38,181 bases of DNA from JAPWJZ01 sp966211335 (GTDB lineage: Bacteria > Pseudomonadota > Alphaproteobacteria > Micavibrionales > UBA2020), in assembly GCA_966211335.1 (NCBI GenBank), contig CBIHNF010000006.1:1-38181 (forward strand). Direction: 5' to 3'. The notes beneath the pieces were generated by a model. The model had not been told where the DNA came from, ran no database searches, and worked only from the letters and a program-made list of their open reading frames with translations. This document shows positions 23,636 to 30,388 of the stretch, in pieces. Position numbers and translations under genes: made by a program. Within the stretch, counting starts at the first letter, position 1; the number at the start of each line of letters is the position of its first letter.

Positions 23636-24368
23636 TCAGTTCCTCCTTGCGTTTGTTTTCCTCGTGTACCCGCCTGCACCAGTTCCGCCATGTGGCGAAC
23701 CAGTCAGCCTTGACGCCCTTGCCGCCGGACTGGGATTTCGCCCAGTCGCGCATTTTTTTCATGTTCCAGCTGATCTCGTCCGGCGTGAATGCCAGCGTCT
23801 CGAATGCCCAGTCGCCCCATGCCCTCGCCGTCAGCTCCGTGCCTTCGCGCTCGAGGAAAGCTTCCAGCCTCGTCGCTCTGGGAAGCTTGGCGGGCGCGGG
23901 GGCGCTGCCGTCAGGCGGCGCTTCTTCTTTCTTTTTTTCACACTCCGTAGGAGTGGTTTTTATTCTTTCTTCTTCTTGGCTTATGGCTTCTGGCTTATGG
24001 CTAGGATTGCCATGGCTTTGCTCCGGCAATGCCGCAGCATCAGTGCCTTCCCATCTTTTCAATGACTTGGCTTTCGCGTCGGCAGATTTCACCTGCATCT
24101 GGCGGATTGCGTCGATTACATTCGAGTTGCACCAAAAACCATTAGTTAGGGTAAATTTCTCCAAAACCGTGGGTTTGATACGCAGCCATTGTTTGAGACC
24201 GCAGCGGGCAATTCTGGCCAGCTTTTTGTCATCGTCCGGCAGCCCCTGTTCGCCGATCTGGTAATGCGCGACGACCAGCATCGTGTAGGCACCAACCTCC
24301 TGCGCATCCATGTGCAGAACACCGCCGAGGAAGTCACCGATATGGAGGGAGAAGAAATTTATTTTCAC
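23604..24368 (-). CDS. phage replication protein with DUF1376 (YdaU-like) N-terminus
   Basis: A 254-residue protein. The N-terminal 90 residues fit the DUF1376/YdaU pattern: NFFSLHIGDFLGGVLHMDAQ, then VGAYTMLVVAHYQIGEQGLPDDDKKL and a winged-helix-like segment. This family is associated with phage replication initiation and primosome loading. A Lys/Glu/Pro-rich linker follows. The C-terminal part ends with DEISWNMKKMRDWAKS and KADWFATWRNWCRR, typical of DnaT or DnaI-like helicase-loader tails. The start chosen is GTG at 24368 because it overlaps the upstream stop as GTGA and places the family motif at the N-terminus; an ATG at 24395 is the alternative. Confidence 0.82.
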   Translation of the reverse strand: MKINFFSLHIGDFLGGVLHMDAQEVGAYTMLVVAHYQIGEQGLPDDDKKLARIARCGLKQWLRIKPTVLEKFTLTNGFWCNSNVIDAIRQMQVKSADAKAKSLKRWEGTDAAALPEQSHGNPSHKPEAISQEEERIKTTPTECEKKKEEAPPDGSAPAPAKLPRATRLEAFLEREGTELTARAWGDWAFETLAFTPDEISWNMKKMRDWAKSQSGGKGVKADWFATWRNWCRRVHEENKRKEELNGLYANKRGR

Positions 24369-24583
24369 GGCGTCACCACATGGTATAAGCCGCACTTCTT
24401 GCAGGCAGGCGTTCCGGCTGCATCGCCGGCGTTGATAAGGGCATACGTGCCGCAGCGGCTGTCCTGCGCCGGCAGATGCGCAATAACAGGCACGGCGGCC
24501 GCCTTCTTCATGCGCTTGCGGGTAAGGTTGATAGCGACGACGCCGCCACCTGACAGGCCCTTGCGTTTATAATCGCGGCTCAT
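24365..24583 (-). CDS. small basic protein with CxxC motif, 72 aa
   Basis: Seventy-two residues starting MSRDYKRKGLSGGG. Basic N-terminal part, then RCGTYALINAG and ACKKCGLYHVV, whose Cys pairs could hold a zinc ion. It overlaps the VRR-NUC gene (ATGA) and the replication gene (GTGA). Such small zinc-ribbon proteins are frequent in phage replication modules. Its function is not recognisable. Confidence 0.65.
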   Translation of the reverse strand: MSRDYKRKGLSGGGVVAINLTRKRMKKAAAVPVIAHLPAQDSRCGTYALINAGDAAGTPACKKCGLYHVVTP

Positions 24584-24972
24584 GCATGCACCCCGTACCG
24601 CTTGAGGATGTCGCAGCAGGCATGCACGGCGGCCGCAGGCGTGGCGGCAGAGACGGTGTGATGCCATGCCATCAACTTGGTGGCGGTTGCGTGGAAGGCC
24701 TTCTGCGAGGCGATCAGGTCGCCAGTGTCGGTCTTCAGCTCAATCATCACCACGCGGCTGTCCAGCAGCAGGAACCAGAGGTCATGCACACCTGCCAGAA
24801 CGCCCATGGCCTTTAGGCGCATGCCTTCGGTCTTGCTGCGCTTGCCGCCGTTGGGCACGTGGAAGAACGTGAAGCCGCCGACGCGCTGTTCAAGCTCGCG
24901 GAAATGGCGCACGACTGCGCGTTGCAGGGCTAATTCCGAATAGCCTGGCAATTTTGCCGGATTGCGGGGCAT
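24580..24972 (-). CDS. VRR-NUC domain nuclease
   Basis: A 130-residue single-domain nuclease of the VRR-NUC type. An N-terminal helix with LALQRAVVRHFRELE is followed by FFHVPNGGKRSKTEGMRLKAMG, then GVHDL (Asp about 64, in place of the usual GVPD), VVMIELKT (Glu about 79, Lys about 80) and a Gln at 90. This set makes up a PD-(D/E)XK-type active site. Stand-alone phage VRR-NUC proteins act as structure-specific or Holliday-junction-type nucleases in replication and recombination. The gene is early in the leftward block, before the replication genes. Confidence 0.9.
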   Translation of the reverse strand: MPRNPAKLPGYSELALQRAVVRHFRELEQRVGGFTFFHVPNGGKRSKTEGMRLKAMGVLAGVHDLWFLLLDSRVVMIELKTDTGDLIASQKAFHATATKLMAWHHTVSAATPAAAVHACCDILKRYGVHA

Positions 24973-24976
24973 GTTC

Positions 24977-25111
24977 TCAGCCCTTGGAAATGTGATCGGC
25001 GAGGTCGACCAGCTTTTCAGCCAGCCACATACCCAGTTTGCCCGTATGCACCAGCAGGCGCGCGAGCAGGTGCAGCACCGCGGCTGCGGCGAGTTTCAGA
25101 ATGTGTTTCAT
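24977..25111 (-). CDS. hypothetical amphipathic small protein, 44 aa
   Basis: A 44-codon frame, MKHILKLAAAAVLHLLARL then a second helix ending DLADHISKG. The first 20 residues form a strongly hydrophobic or amphipathic helix, so a small membrane-associated peptide is likely. GGGGAAG lies six bases before the ATG. It overlaps the 3' end of the preceding gene by 95 bases in another frame and ends four bases before the VRR-NUC start. It is short but has good coding context. Function unknown. Confidence 0.5.
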   Translation of the reverse strand: MKHILKLAAAAVLHLLARLLVHTGKLGMWLAEKLVDLADHISKG

Positions 25112-25415
25112 GTGCTTCCCCGATGATATTTAGACGGCTGCTAAGGGCAGCTTCACGCGCCCGCAGCTCTTTGATTTGTTGCCGTATAATGACCCCTTGT
25201 CGCTGCTGGATTTGCTCCAGTTCTTCCGCCCACATCTTGCAGCGTGGGTCGTAGTAAAGAGATTTCAGGCGGCGCGGCGCAATCTGCAGCCCGGCGGCCA
25301 AACGCTTGAACCAGTCGTCACGCTTTTCCCCCGCATAGCGCGGCAGCAGCGTTTCCAAAAAAGCTTTGGAGTTTCGGGAAATCTTTTCGGACACTTCCAA
25401 AGAATGCTGTGCCAT
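25017..25415 (-). CDS. hypothetical early protein, 132 aa
   Basis: The second gene of the leftward early transcript. The first 60 residues (starting MAQHSLEVSEKISRNSK, with DDWFKRLAAGLQIAPRRLKSLYYD) look like a short helix-turn-helix unit. Then comes a long charged helix (LEQIQQRQGVIIRQQIKELRAREAAL) able to form a coiled coil, and a low-complexity tail. This could be a DNA-binding early regulator, but I cannot name a family. It starts two bases after the Cro-like stop. Confidence 0.6.
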   Translation of the reverse strand: MAQHSLEVSEKISRNSKAFLETLLPRYAGEKRDDWFKRLAAGLQIAPRRLKSLYYDPRCKMWAEELEQIQQRQGVIIRQQIKELRAREAALSSRLNIIGEAHETHSETRRSRGAAPARAPAGAYGQTGYVAG

Positions 25416-25417
25416 GA

Positions 25418-25630
25418 TTAGGGCACCTTCTTCTGAAGCCGATGAGCATGCGCCTTAAGGAAGCGCTCGATTTTGATGAGGGTTAAAGCACAAGGATTAA
25501 AATTTTCGTGATCGAGGGAGCGCAGCGTGTTTGAATGCAGCTCTGCCTCCCTCGACAAACGTGCCTTCGACCAGCCTTGCAGGGCTGCGAAGCGTCGTGC
25601 GTTTTTGATGATGCGTAAAACTTGACTCAT
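25418..25630 (-). CDS. Cro-like HTH regulator
   Basis: A 70-residue helix-turn-helix protein (LQGWSKARLSREAELHSNTLR as helices 2 and 3, from about residue 18) with a further helix. It is divergent from the S24-type repressor gene and heads the leftward block, the position of a Cro or antirepressor-type switch protein. I start it at the ATG at 25630. An in-frame ATG at 25648 lies inside the promoter and operator. The promoter prediction puts the transcript start only a few bases before the ATG, so the mRNA may be leaderless. Target DNA is presumably the shared CACAT-N4-ATGTG sites. Confidence 0.78.
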   Translation of the reverse strand: MSQVLRIIKNARRFAALQGWSKARLSREAELHSNTLRSLDHENFNPCALTLIKIERFLKAHAHRLQKKVP

Positions 25631-25638
25631 GGATAACA

Positions 25639-25715
25639 GAATTATCACATGCGGATGTGTATTTCAAGCATCTAAATGTGAAATGGCTGTTATTGCTTAT
25701 TCACCCATGGATGTT
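25639..25715. promoter_or_regulatory. left immunity control region: three operator-like sites and the leftward early promoter
   Basis: The palindrome CACATGCGGATGTG lies at 25646-25659, related sites AGCATCTAAATGTG at 25667-25680 and CACCCATGGATGTT at 25702-25715. The first has perfect CACAT/ATGTG half-sites. A minus-strand promoter TTGAAA (25667-25662) with GATAAT (25646-25641, TG two bases before it) spans the first site, so a bound repressor would block it. A virtually identical site lies 2.9 kb away at 28521. The spacer is 15 to 17 bases depending on the -10 register. Operator assignment is by symmetry and recurrence. Confidence 0.72.
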
Positions 25716-25727
25716 GAGAATTACCGT

Positions 25728-26387
25728 ATGAATTCAGAGCTTAAACGACAGCGCTTCCAGAACTTGATGGACCAGTACGGCTTAAAACCCGCAACATGGG
25801 CCCGCAAGGCTGAGATCAGCCCCAACGTCATCTACAACTTCTTGAACGGTCATTCGGACGATTTCGGCCTGAAGACGCTGGAAAAGCTTGCCGGCGCCAT
25901 TGGCATGAGCGTCGACGAGTTCTGGCGGCCCCGCCTAATAAACAACAATATAATCACCACTTTCGACGGGTTACATGATCAGCCCTCCCGCCGAACAGAA
26001 CGTAAAATCCCCATCTGGGGGGTTGTCGACGCCCAGGACGGCGAGAAATATGCCGTCAACACCGAAGACACCCCCGTTGATTGGGTCATGCCCCTGCCCA
26101 GCCAGCGCGAGGACAAGGACGCCTTCGGCCTGCTGATCAGCGGCGAAAGCATGTCACCCCGCTATATGCCCGGCTTTATAGTTTTTGTTCATACTAGAAA
26201 GCCGCCCATCAAAGGGCGTGACGTGGTCATCGAGCTGCTTGACGGCGGCGCGTATCTCAAGACCTATATCGGCCTTGAAGGCGACCACTATTTTTTCGAG
26301 CAAATGAACCCGCAAAAGCGGCTTAAATTCAAGAAATCGGAAATTAAACGCATCCTCCCCGTGGTTGGGGTACTTCATGAGAAGTAA
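25728..26387 (+). CDS. phage repressor (CI-like), HTH plus S24 peptidase-like domain
   Basis: A 219-residue repressor. The N-terminal HTH covers about residues 18-45 (LKPATWARKAEISPNVIYNF). After a linker, the C-terminal LexA/CI-like domain carries ISGESMSP (Ser 141) and GGAYLKTY (Lys 178), the expected catalytic dyad. The usual Ala-Gly cleavage pair is not seen; the matching segment reads WGVVDAQDG (Ala102-Gln103), so self-cleavage may be weak or use another bond. The start at 25728 puts the HTH at the N-terminus and leaves the operator region free. No strong ribosome site is seen. It would keep both early promoters off in the lysogen. Confidence 0.9.
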   Translation: MNSELKRQRFQNLMDQYGLKPATWARKAEISPNVIYNFLNGHSDDFGLKTLEKLAGAIGMSVDEFWRPRLINNNIITTFDGLHDQPSRRTERKIPIWGVVDAQDGEKYAVNTEDTPVDWVMPLPSQREDKDAFGLLISGESMSPRYMPGFIVFVHTRKPPIKGRDVVIELLDGGAYLKTYIGLEGDHYFFEQMNPQKRLKFKKSEIKRILPVVGVLHEK

Positions 26388-26415
26388 CTATAAATAATTG
26401 TTTGAGGCTCTTTAC

Positions 26416-26778
26416 ATGAAAAAACTCATTCCCTTCCTGCTTTGCTTACTGCTTTCTGCCTGCGCTCAAGGAGGCCCCGCCGCATCTCCTGAACTCATCG
26501 CCCAGAACCAGGCGCATCAGCTTTGCGCCAATGATTTGCATTACAAAGAAACCGGCTCAAAATATAAATCATGCTATGAAAAGAACTATTCGACCTTCTA
26601 TGCATCGAATGTGCAGATGATGGAAGCCGCCCGCGCGCGCCGTCAGGCAGCATGGCTTGACCTGTCAAACAGCATGCAGCAACAGCAAATCCAGCAGCAG
26701 AATTATTTCAACGCGCATCGCCCCGTGACCTGCAATACCTTCGGCGGCTATAACAGCGCAACCACGACCTGCTATTAA
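26416..26778 (+). CDS. small lipoprotein, lysogenic accessory gene
   Basis: A 120-residue predicted lipoprotein: MKKLIPFLLCLLLSAC is a textbook signal peptide with lipobox LSAC (Cys 16). The mature part is polar, contains a repeated Gln stretch near the end (NSMQQQQIQQQ), and has Cys residues that could form disulfides. It follows the repressor gene in the same direction, so it is probably made in the lysogen, as moron genes are. Surface lipoproteins in this position sometimes block infection by other phages. No family is recognised. Start ATG at 26416 has GAGG ten bases upstream. Confidence 0.75.
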   Translation: MKKLIPFLLCLLLSACAQGGPAASPELIAQNQAHQLCANDLHYKETGSKYKSCYEKNYSTFYASNVQMMEAARARRQAAWLDLSNSMQQQQIQQQNYFNAHRPVTCNTFGGYNSATTTCY

Positions 26779-26779
26779 C

Positions 26780-27052
26780 ATGGAAACCATGATCGCCGGC
26801 ATTGCCGGGCTCTGCATCGTGCTTTACCTGTGCAACTTTCCGCCCGTCTACAAAGGGCTGCGGATGGCCGCCTTTGCGGGCTGGGGCTTCTTCAGCATCG
26901 CCGTGCCGCTTTGGGTGCTGTATGACGACGTCAAGCATGGCGACATTGGCACGGCGCTGGTGACGGTGCCCGTGGCATGCCTGATGGCAGTGCCGTTCTT
27001 TTATGTGTGCTTGAAGTTGAAAACACGCCACGATGAAACAGTTGGAGAATAA
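26780..27052 (+). CDS. membrane protein, 90 aa
   Basis: Ninety residues with three hydrophobic segments (about 2-20, 28-46, 57-78) and short charged loops, ending in a polar tail. It begins one base after the lipoprotein stop and is followed two bases later by the next gene, so the three form one operon behind the repressor. Likely an inner-membrane protein expressed in the lysogen. Function unknown. A superinfection-exclusion role is possible but not shown. Confidence 0.7.
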   Translation: METMIAGIAGLCIVLYLCNFPPVYKGLRMAAFAGWGFFSIAVPLWVLYDDVKHGDIGTALVTVPVACLMAVPFFYVCLKLKTRHDETVGE

Positions 27053-27054
27053 TA

Positions 27055-27465
27055 ATGGAAGAAGCACTAAAATCGATTGCCGCTCACATTAACAAGCTGA
27101 ATGAAGATAAACGCACTGAAGACGCAGCAAAGAATGCCTCGCTGGCCAAACAGGAACAGCTTGTCCATCTCGTTGAGATGGCGTCCTACCAGGTCCTCAA
27201 CTCCCTCCGGATGGACGCCAAGGCGTCCACATCAAAATCCACGCCTGCGGCATTCACTTCGATCAACGGTTATAAGATCGAAGGCGCGAAGGGGGCGAAG
27301 TCACAGCTTTACCCCCAGACGGTTTTCATTTTTGCGATTGATACAGACGACAGCAAGAATGTGCATGTGCTGTTTAACGAGATTTGCACCGAGATTATTC
27401 CCTTCCCGACGTCCACCGGTGAAGTCATCAAGGCAATGGGCCGGGCAATTTCAGCGAAGAAATAA
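27055..27465 (+). CDS. hypothetical protein, 136 aa, last gene of the repressor operon
   Basis: A 136-residue soluble protein. The N-terminal 45 residues are a charged helix (LNEDKRTEDAAKNASLAKQEQ), then a Ser/Thr/Lys linker, and a C-terminal alpha/beta part (TVFIFAIDTDDSKNVHVLFNE, with an acidic DTDD turn). GGAG precedes its ATG. The stop lies directly in the A-run of a bidirectional terminator. No family is recognised. It is grouped with the lipoprotein and membrane protein by spacing. Confidence 0.65.
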   Translation: MEEALKSIAAHINKLNEDKRTEDAAKNASLAKQEQLVHLVEMASYQVLNSLRMDAKASTSKSTPAAFTSINGYKIEGAKGAKSQLYPQTVFIFAIDTDDSKNVHVLFNEICTEIIPFPTSTGEVIKAMGRAISAKK

Positions 27466-27502
27466 AAAAATCCGCCTCCCGGTGAAGAGAGGCGGATTTT
27501 TT
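27464..27502. terminator. bidirectional intrinsic terminator
   Basis: AAAAAAA, then the stem TCCGCCTC / GAGGCGGA around a 10-base loop, then TTTTTT. The A-run on one side and T-run on the other make it work in both directions. It lies between the convergent repressor operon (ending 27465) and the leftward membrane genes (ending 27515). Confidence 0.93.
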
Positions 27503-27514
27503 GAACTTTTTGCG

Positions 27515-28012
27515 TCAGGCTGCTTTTTGGTGGCAGCGCTCCATGACTATGATATTTGTTTCGTACAACTCAGCGCTATCGCCCTTTTTATCCAGCACTT
27601 CTGCCGGCGCTCTTCCTTTGATTACCGTGATGAGTTTGTAGAAGGACAGCACGGCCCCAGCGATGATCGCAATGAATGGCGATCTGCTAAAATGGCTCAT
27701 TGACCAGAAGAACGCAGCCTCTCCTAGCACCCTATTTCCCTTTGGCGGTTTGTTCGTGCCAGACAACAGCTGCCAGACATGGTGAGGAAGACGCAACAGC
27801 ATCACGACAAGTAAAACCGCGCCCAAATCTTTATTAAAGTTATCCAGCAAAAATGCGCGAAAATCTTCGTCGGCGCGGCTTAGTTTTCCGCATCCTTCAA
27901 TGGTCTCAAAAAACTTATCGTCATAAGCTTCTTCGAAATTAGCGAAATAAAGCTCTAGCGCGCTCCAGACCAAGGTCGCAGCCATAAACATCAAAACAAA
28001 TTCTAAAAACAT
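27515..28012 (-). CDS. membrane protein, 165 aa, accessory gene
   Basis: A 165-residue protein with about three transmembrane segments (near residues 3-22, 62-80 and 110-130) and charged soluble parts between them. No recognised family. It lies after the 114-residue membrane gene, in the same direction, and ends at the bidirectional terminator, so the pair forms a short leftward operon inside the immunity region. Sequence composition is more AT-rich than the neighbouring virion genes, which suggests separate acquisition. A role in exclusion or host interaction is only inferred from place. Confidence 0.65.
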   Translation of the reverse strand: MFLEFVLMFMAATLVWSALELYFANFEEAYDDKFFETIEGCGKLSRADEDFRAFLLDNFNKDLGAVLLVVMLLRLPHHVWQLLSGTNKPPKGNRVLGEAAFFWSMSHFSRSPFIAIIAGAVLSFYKLITVIKGRAPAEVLDKKGDSAELYETNIIVMERCHQKAA

Positions 28013-28059
28013 TTAAGCCTCCCCAATCTTAATAATCACATAGTTAATTTAACAGAATC

Positions 28060-28404
28060 TTAAGGTCTGCGCAATTTGGTAACCCCTTTTGCCCGCTTCC
28101 CCTTGTTTGATCTACGTTTTTTCCAAGCAGGCGAGATAAAGCCGATCACATTGGCACCAACGAAGAACAGAGCAGAAAGTGCCTGCAATATACGCGAAGG
28201 CAATGATTCGGCGATGTAAATGAACGAGACGGCGATAGTTGCGCCAGTCGAGAAAATCCAGATTTGCAGCTTTTCTGACTTAAGATACTTAAGCGCCCCA
28301 AGGGTAAAAACAAACAGCATGCCCGCTATAATCAAGCGTACATCAAACCGCTGCGCGAGGTCATCAACAAACCGCTCGCCCAAATGAGTAAAGAAATCTT
28401 CCAT
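28060..28404 (-). CDS. membrane protein with basic tail, 114 aa
   Basis: A 114-residue protein with three hydrophobic helices (about residues 24-40, 48-65 and 72-90) and a strongly basic C-terminal tail (KKRRSNKGKRAKGVTK), typical of a small inner-membrane protein with the tail inside. Not recognised as a family. It is upstream of the 165-residue membrane gene and is divergent from the rightward early block. The same control region therefore serves both directions, and the operators there may affect it. Confidence 0.65.
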   Translation of the reverse strand: MEDFFTHLGERFVDDLAQRFDVRLIIAGMLFVFTLGALKYLKSEKLQIWIFSTGATIAVSFIYIAESLPSRILQALSALFFVGANVIGFISPAWKKRRSNKGKRAKGVTKLRRP

Positions 28405-28433
28405 GGGGCATGCTTACGCCTAAGGGGCCTTTA

Positions 28434-28470
28434 TTGCAATGGCGAGAATCAAACCCACGACCCATTGAAA
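28434..28470 (-). pseudogene. decayed tRNA 3' fragment
   Basis: On the minus strand, AATGGGTCGTGGG, the loop TTTGATT, and CTCGCCATTGCA follow the order of a tRNA 3' half: the end of the anticodon stem, variable loop, T arm (GTGGG / CTCGC with wobbles) and acceptor strand. Position 56, almost always C in the T loop, is T here, and no CCA follows. No 5' half is visible. It looks like an old, damaged tRNA end, possibly a former attachment site. It is seen by pattern only. Confidence 0.45.
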
Positions 28471-28489
28471 TTCCCCGTAAATAAAAAAT

Positions 28490-28564
28490 AACATCTGTTT
28501 GTTGTTTTGTTGTTGCCCATCACATCTGGATGTGTTTTACTTGTCTTGTAACCACCTAAATGGG
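28490..28564. promoter_or_regulatory. right immunity control region: three operator-like sites and the rightward early promoter
   Basis: The palindrome CACATCTGGATGTG lies at 28521-28534, with related sites AACATCTGTTTGTT at 28490-28503 and ACCACCTAAATGGG at 28551-28564. The centres are 31 and 30 bases apart, about three helical turns. A weak plus-strand promoter, TTGCCC (28513-28518) and TTTACT (28536-28541, 17-base spacer), has the central operator inside its spacer. The palindrome shares its half-sites exactly with the left control site at 25646. It would control the rightward early genes from 28573. Confidence 0.7.
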
Positions 28565-28572
28565 CAAGACAA

Positions 28573-29001
28573 ATGAAAAAAAATTCGAACGACCTTCACA
28601 ACCCCGCTTATCAGGCCTACGCCGATATGCTGCGGAGCATTGAGAACACTTTCACCGCACCGGAGCGTCACAGCGCAGAACAGGCCCAAGGCCTGCAGTG
28701 CGCCCTGCATGACCTCAAGCAGCGCCTTGACCGTCTCCGCGTCGACTATGCGGCGACCATCGCGCAGGCCAACGAGGATTATCGCAAGATCGAGCATTCA
28801 ACCGACCCCAAAGTAAACGAGGCCCTGAAACGCTTCGACCTGTCTTGCTGCCTTGAAAGCCTTGACGACACCATTGCGGATGCCGTGGCGACCTTCCGCA
28901 GCAGCAAGCGCATGGGGCCGGAAGAAGCGGGCGCCGACAATGACAGCGACGCCTACGAGCGCCACATGCGCCGCGAAACCGCACCCAACAAATTCATTTA
29001 A
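28573..29001 (+). CDS. hypothetical early protein, 142 aa
   Basis: First gene of the rightward early block. A charged helical protein (LQCALHDLKQRLDRLRVDYAA and EALKRFDLSCCLESLDDTI as long helices) with two adjacent Cys at about 93-94, and an acidic tail. Coiled-coil formation is likely; there is no recognised domain. The ATG at 28573 has only weak GGGCAAG upstream. As the first gene behind the operator it is likely an early regulator or host-takeover protein, but nothing in the sequence proves this. Confidence 0.65.
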   Translation: MKKNSNDLHNPAYQAYADMLRSIENTFTAPERHSAEQAQGLQCALHDLKQRLDRLRVDYAATIAQANEDYRKIEHSTDPKVNEALKRFDLSCCLESLDDTIADAVATFRSSKRMGPEEAGADNDSDAYERHMRRETAPNKFI

Positions 29002-29013
29002 CCGGAGGCTGCC

Positions 29014-29388
29014 ATGACCCCCTCACCCCAGCACATTGACGGCTTCATGCACGGCATGGAACACGCGCTGAAGCTTTGCGAACGCCACAAGCGCGGCCGG
29101 TATTCGGCGCAGGCCTTGGCCGTCCGCACCGAATTGACGCACCTGAAGCTGCTGGCGGAGCAGCCGGCGGTGAAGGCTTCAGCCGCGCCAGCACCTGCCC
29201 CGCAGCCCGCGCCGATCAACCGCGCGCGCCGTTACCCCGCATGGCAGTACGTCCTTGGCGGCCTTGCCTACCTGTCGTTCATCCTCGTCTTCGGCGCGCT
29301 GTTCGCCCGCGGCGTGGTGATTGAAAGCGACTGGCGGCATGACCGCGCCTGCAAATATAACCAGTCCGCCATGCAGGATTGCCAGTAA
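29014..29388 (+). CDS. hypothetical early protein with one membrane segment, 124 aa
   Basis: The first 60 residues are basic and helical (MTPSPQHIDGFMHGMEHALK...). A Pro/Ala linker (PAPAPQPAP) then leads to a hydrophobic helix at about 80-102 and a short tail ending MQDCQ. This fits a single-pass membrane protein with its N-terminal domain inside. GGAGG precedes the ATG. The protein family is not recognised. Confidence 0.65.
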   Translation: MTPSPQHIDGFMHGMEHALKLCERHKRGRYSAQALAVRTELTHLKLLAEQPAVKASAAPAPAPQPAPINRARRYPAWQYVLGGLAYLSFILVFGALFARGVVIESDWRHDRACKYNQSAMQDCQ

Positions 29389-29448
29389 CCCAATTCAGAT
29401 AGGCAACGGCGCGGGCCTTAAAATACCGCCCAACAAAAGGAGAAGACT

Positions 29449-30384
29449 ATGAACGCACCAGACAGCGTGACACTGGCCGCAAAGCCCCCAGCCAAACGCA
29501 CCAAGCTGAAAGCCGTCGACCCGAAAACGGCCGAGCCGTCAAAACCGAAGATTTTGATTTTCGGCAAGCCCGGCGCAGGTAAGACATGGACAAGCCTTGA
29601 TTTCCCCTCCGTCTATTACATCGACACCGAAGGCGGCGCGGACCTTGAGCATTACACCGACAAGCTCAAGAACTCCGGCGGCATGTACTTCGGCCCTGAG
29701 CAGGGAAGTCTTGATTTCGGCACCGTCATTGAGCAAATCCAGGCGCTGGCGACGGAAGAACACGGTTTTAAAACTGTGGTGATTGACAGCATTTCCAAGC
29801 TGTTCAACATCGAGATCACCAAGGAAGCCGAAAAGCTGGGCGAGAAGAATGCATTTGGCGCGGATAAAAAGCCCGCCATCGCTTACATGCGCCGCCTCAT
29901 CAGCTGGCTGTCACGCCTTGATATGAACGTCATTCTCATCGCGCATGAAAAGCCGCAATGGGGTATCGACCTCAAGGGTGAGCGCAGCGAGATCGGCGTG
30001 ACTTTCGACGCATGGGACAAGCTGGAATATGAGCTTCACCTGTGCTTGAACATCGCGAAGAACGGAGCAAACCGCGTGGCCAAGGTTCGCAAGAGCCGCC
30101 TGCAGGGTTTCCCTGATGCTTCGACTTTCCCGTGGTCCTACGAGGAATTCGCCTCGCGCTATGGCCGCGACGTCATTGAAAAGAGCGTCAAGTCCGTTGT
30201 GCTGGCGTCACCGGAGCAGCTGTCAACAATCAAGGCGCTGATTGACTTCGTCAAACTGCCGGAAGGCCAGGCCGATAAATGGCTGTCCGGCGCCAACGTG
30301 ACGACATGGGAAGAAATGGACGGCGATAAAGTGGCGTCCATCATTTCCTACATCAAAAAAACCTACAACCTGCAAGGAGCCTAA
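29449..30384 (+). CDS. Sak4-like RecA-type ATPase (phage single-strand annealing/recombination)
   Basis: A 311-residue NTPase. After a short polar N-terminus it has the Walker A motif GKPGAGKT (39-46), VYYIDTEGGADLEHY, a Walker B-type strand TVVIDSISKLF (109-119) and NVILIAHEKPQ (160-170), the set typical of the phage AAA_24/Sak4 family. Sak4 proteins are RecA-like and promote single-strand annealing with a partner SSB. The next gene here encodes a DUF669-type protein, the usual partner, four bases downstream. AAGGAG precedes the ATG. This pair is the recombination core of the early region. Confidence 0.86.
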   Translation: MNAPDSVTLAAKPPAKRTKLKAVDPKTAEPSKPKILIFGKPGAGKTWTSLDFPSVYYIDTEGGADLEHYTDKLKNSGGMYFGPEQGSLDFGTVIEQIQALATEEHGFKTVVIDSISKLFNIEITKEAEKLGEKNAFGADKKPAIAYMRRLISWLSRLDMNVILIAHEKPQWGIDLKGERSEIGVTFDAWDKLEYELHLCLNIAKNGANRVAKVRKSRLQGFPDASTFPWSYEEFASRYGRDVIEKSVKSVVLASPEQLSTIKALIDFVKLPEGQADKWLSGANVTTWEEMDGDKVASIISYIKKTYNLQGA

Positions 30385-30388
30385 AACA

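Noticed and set aside
23645..24567. Plus-strand matches to the CCCTTGCGTT late element (23645-23659 and 24558-24567)
   Set aside because: They lie inside minus-strand genes in codons for Lys-Arg-Lys, point the wrong way and precede no gene; chance similarity.
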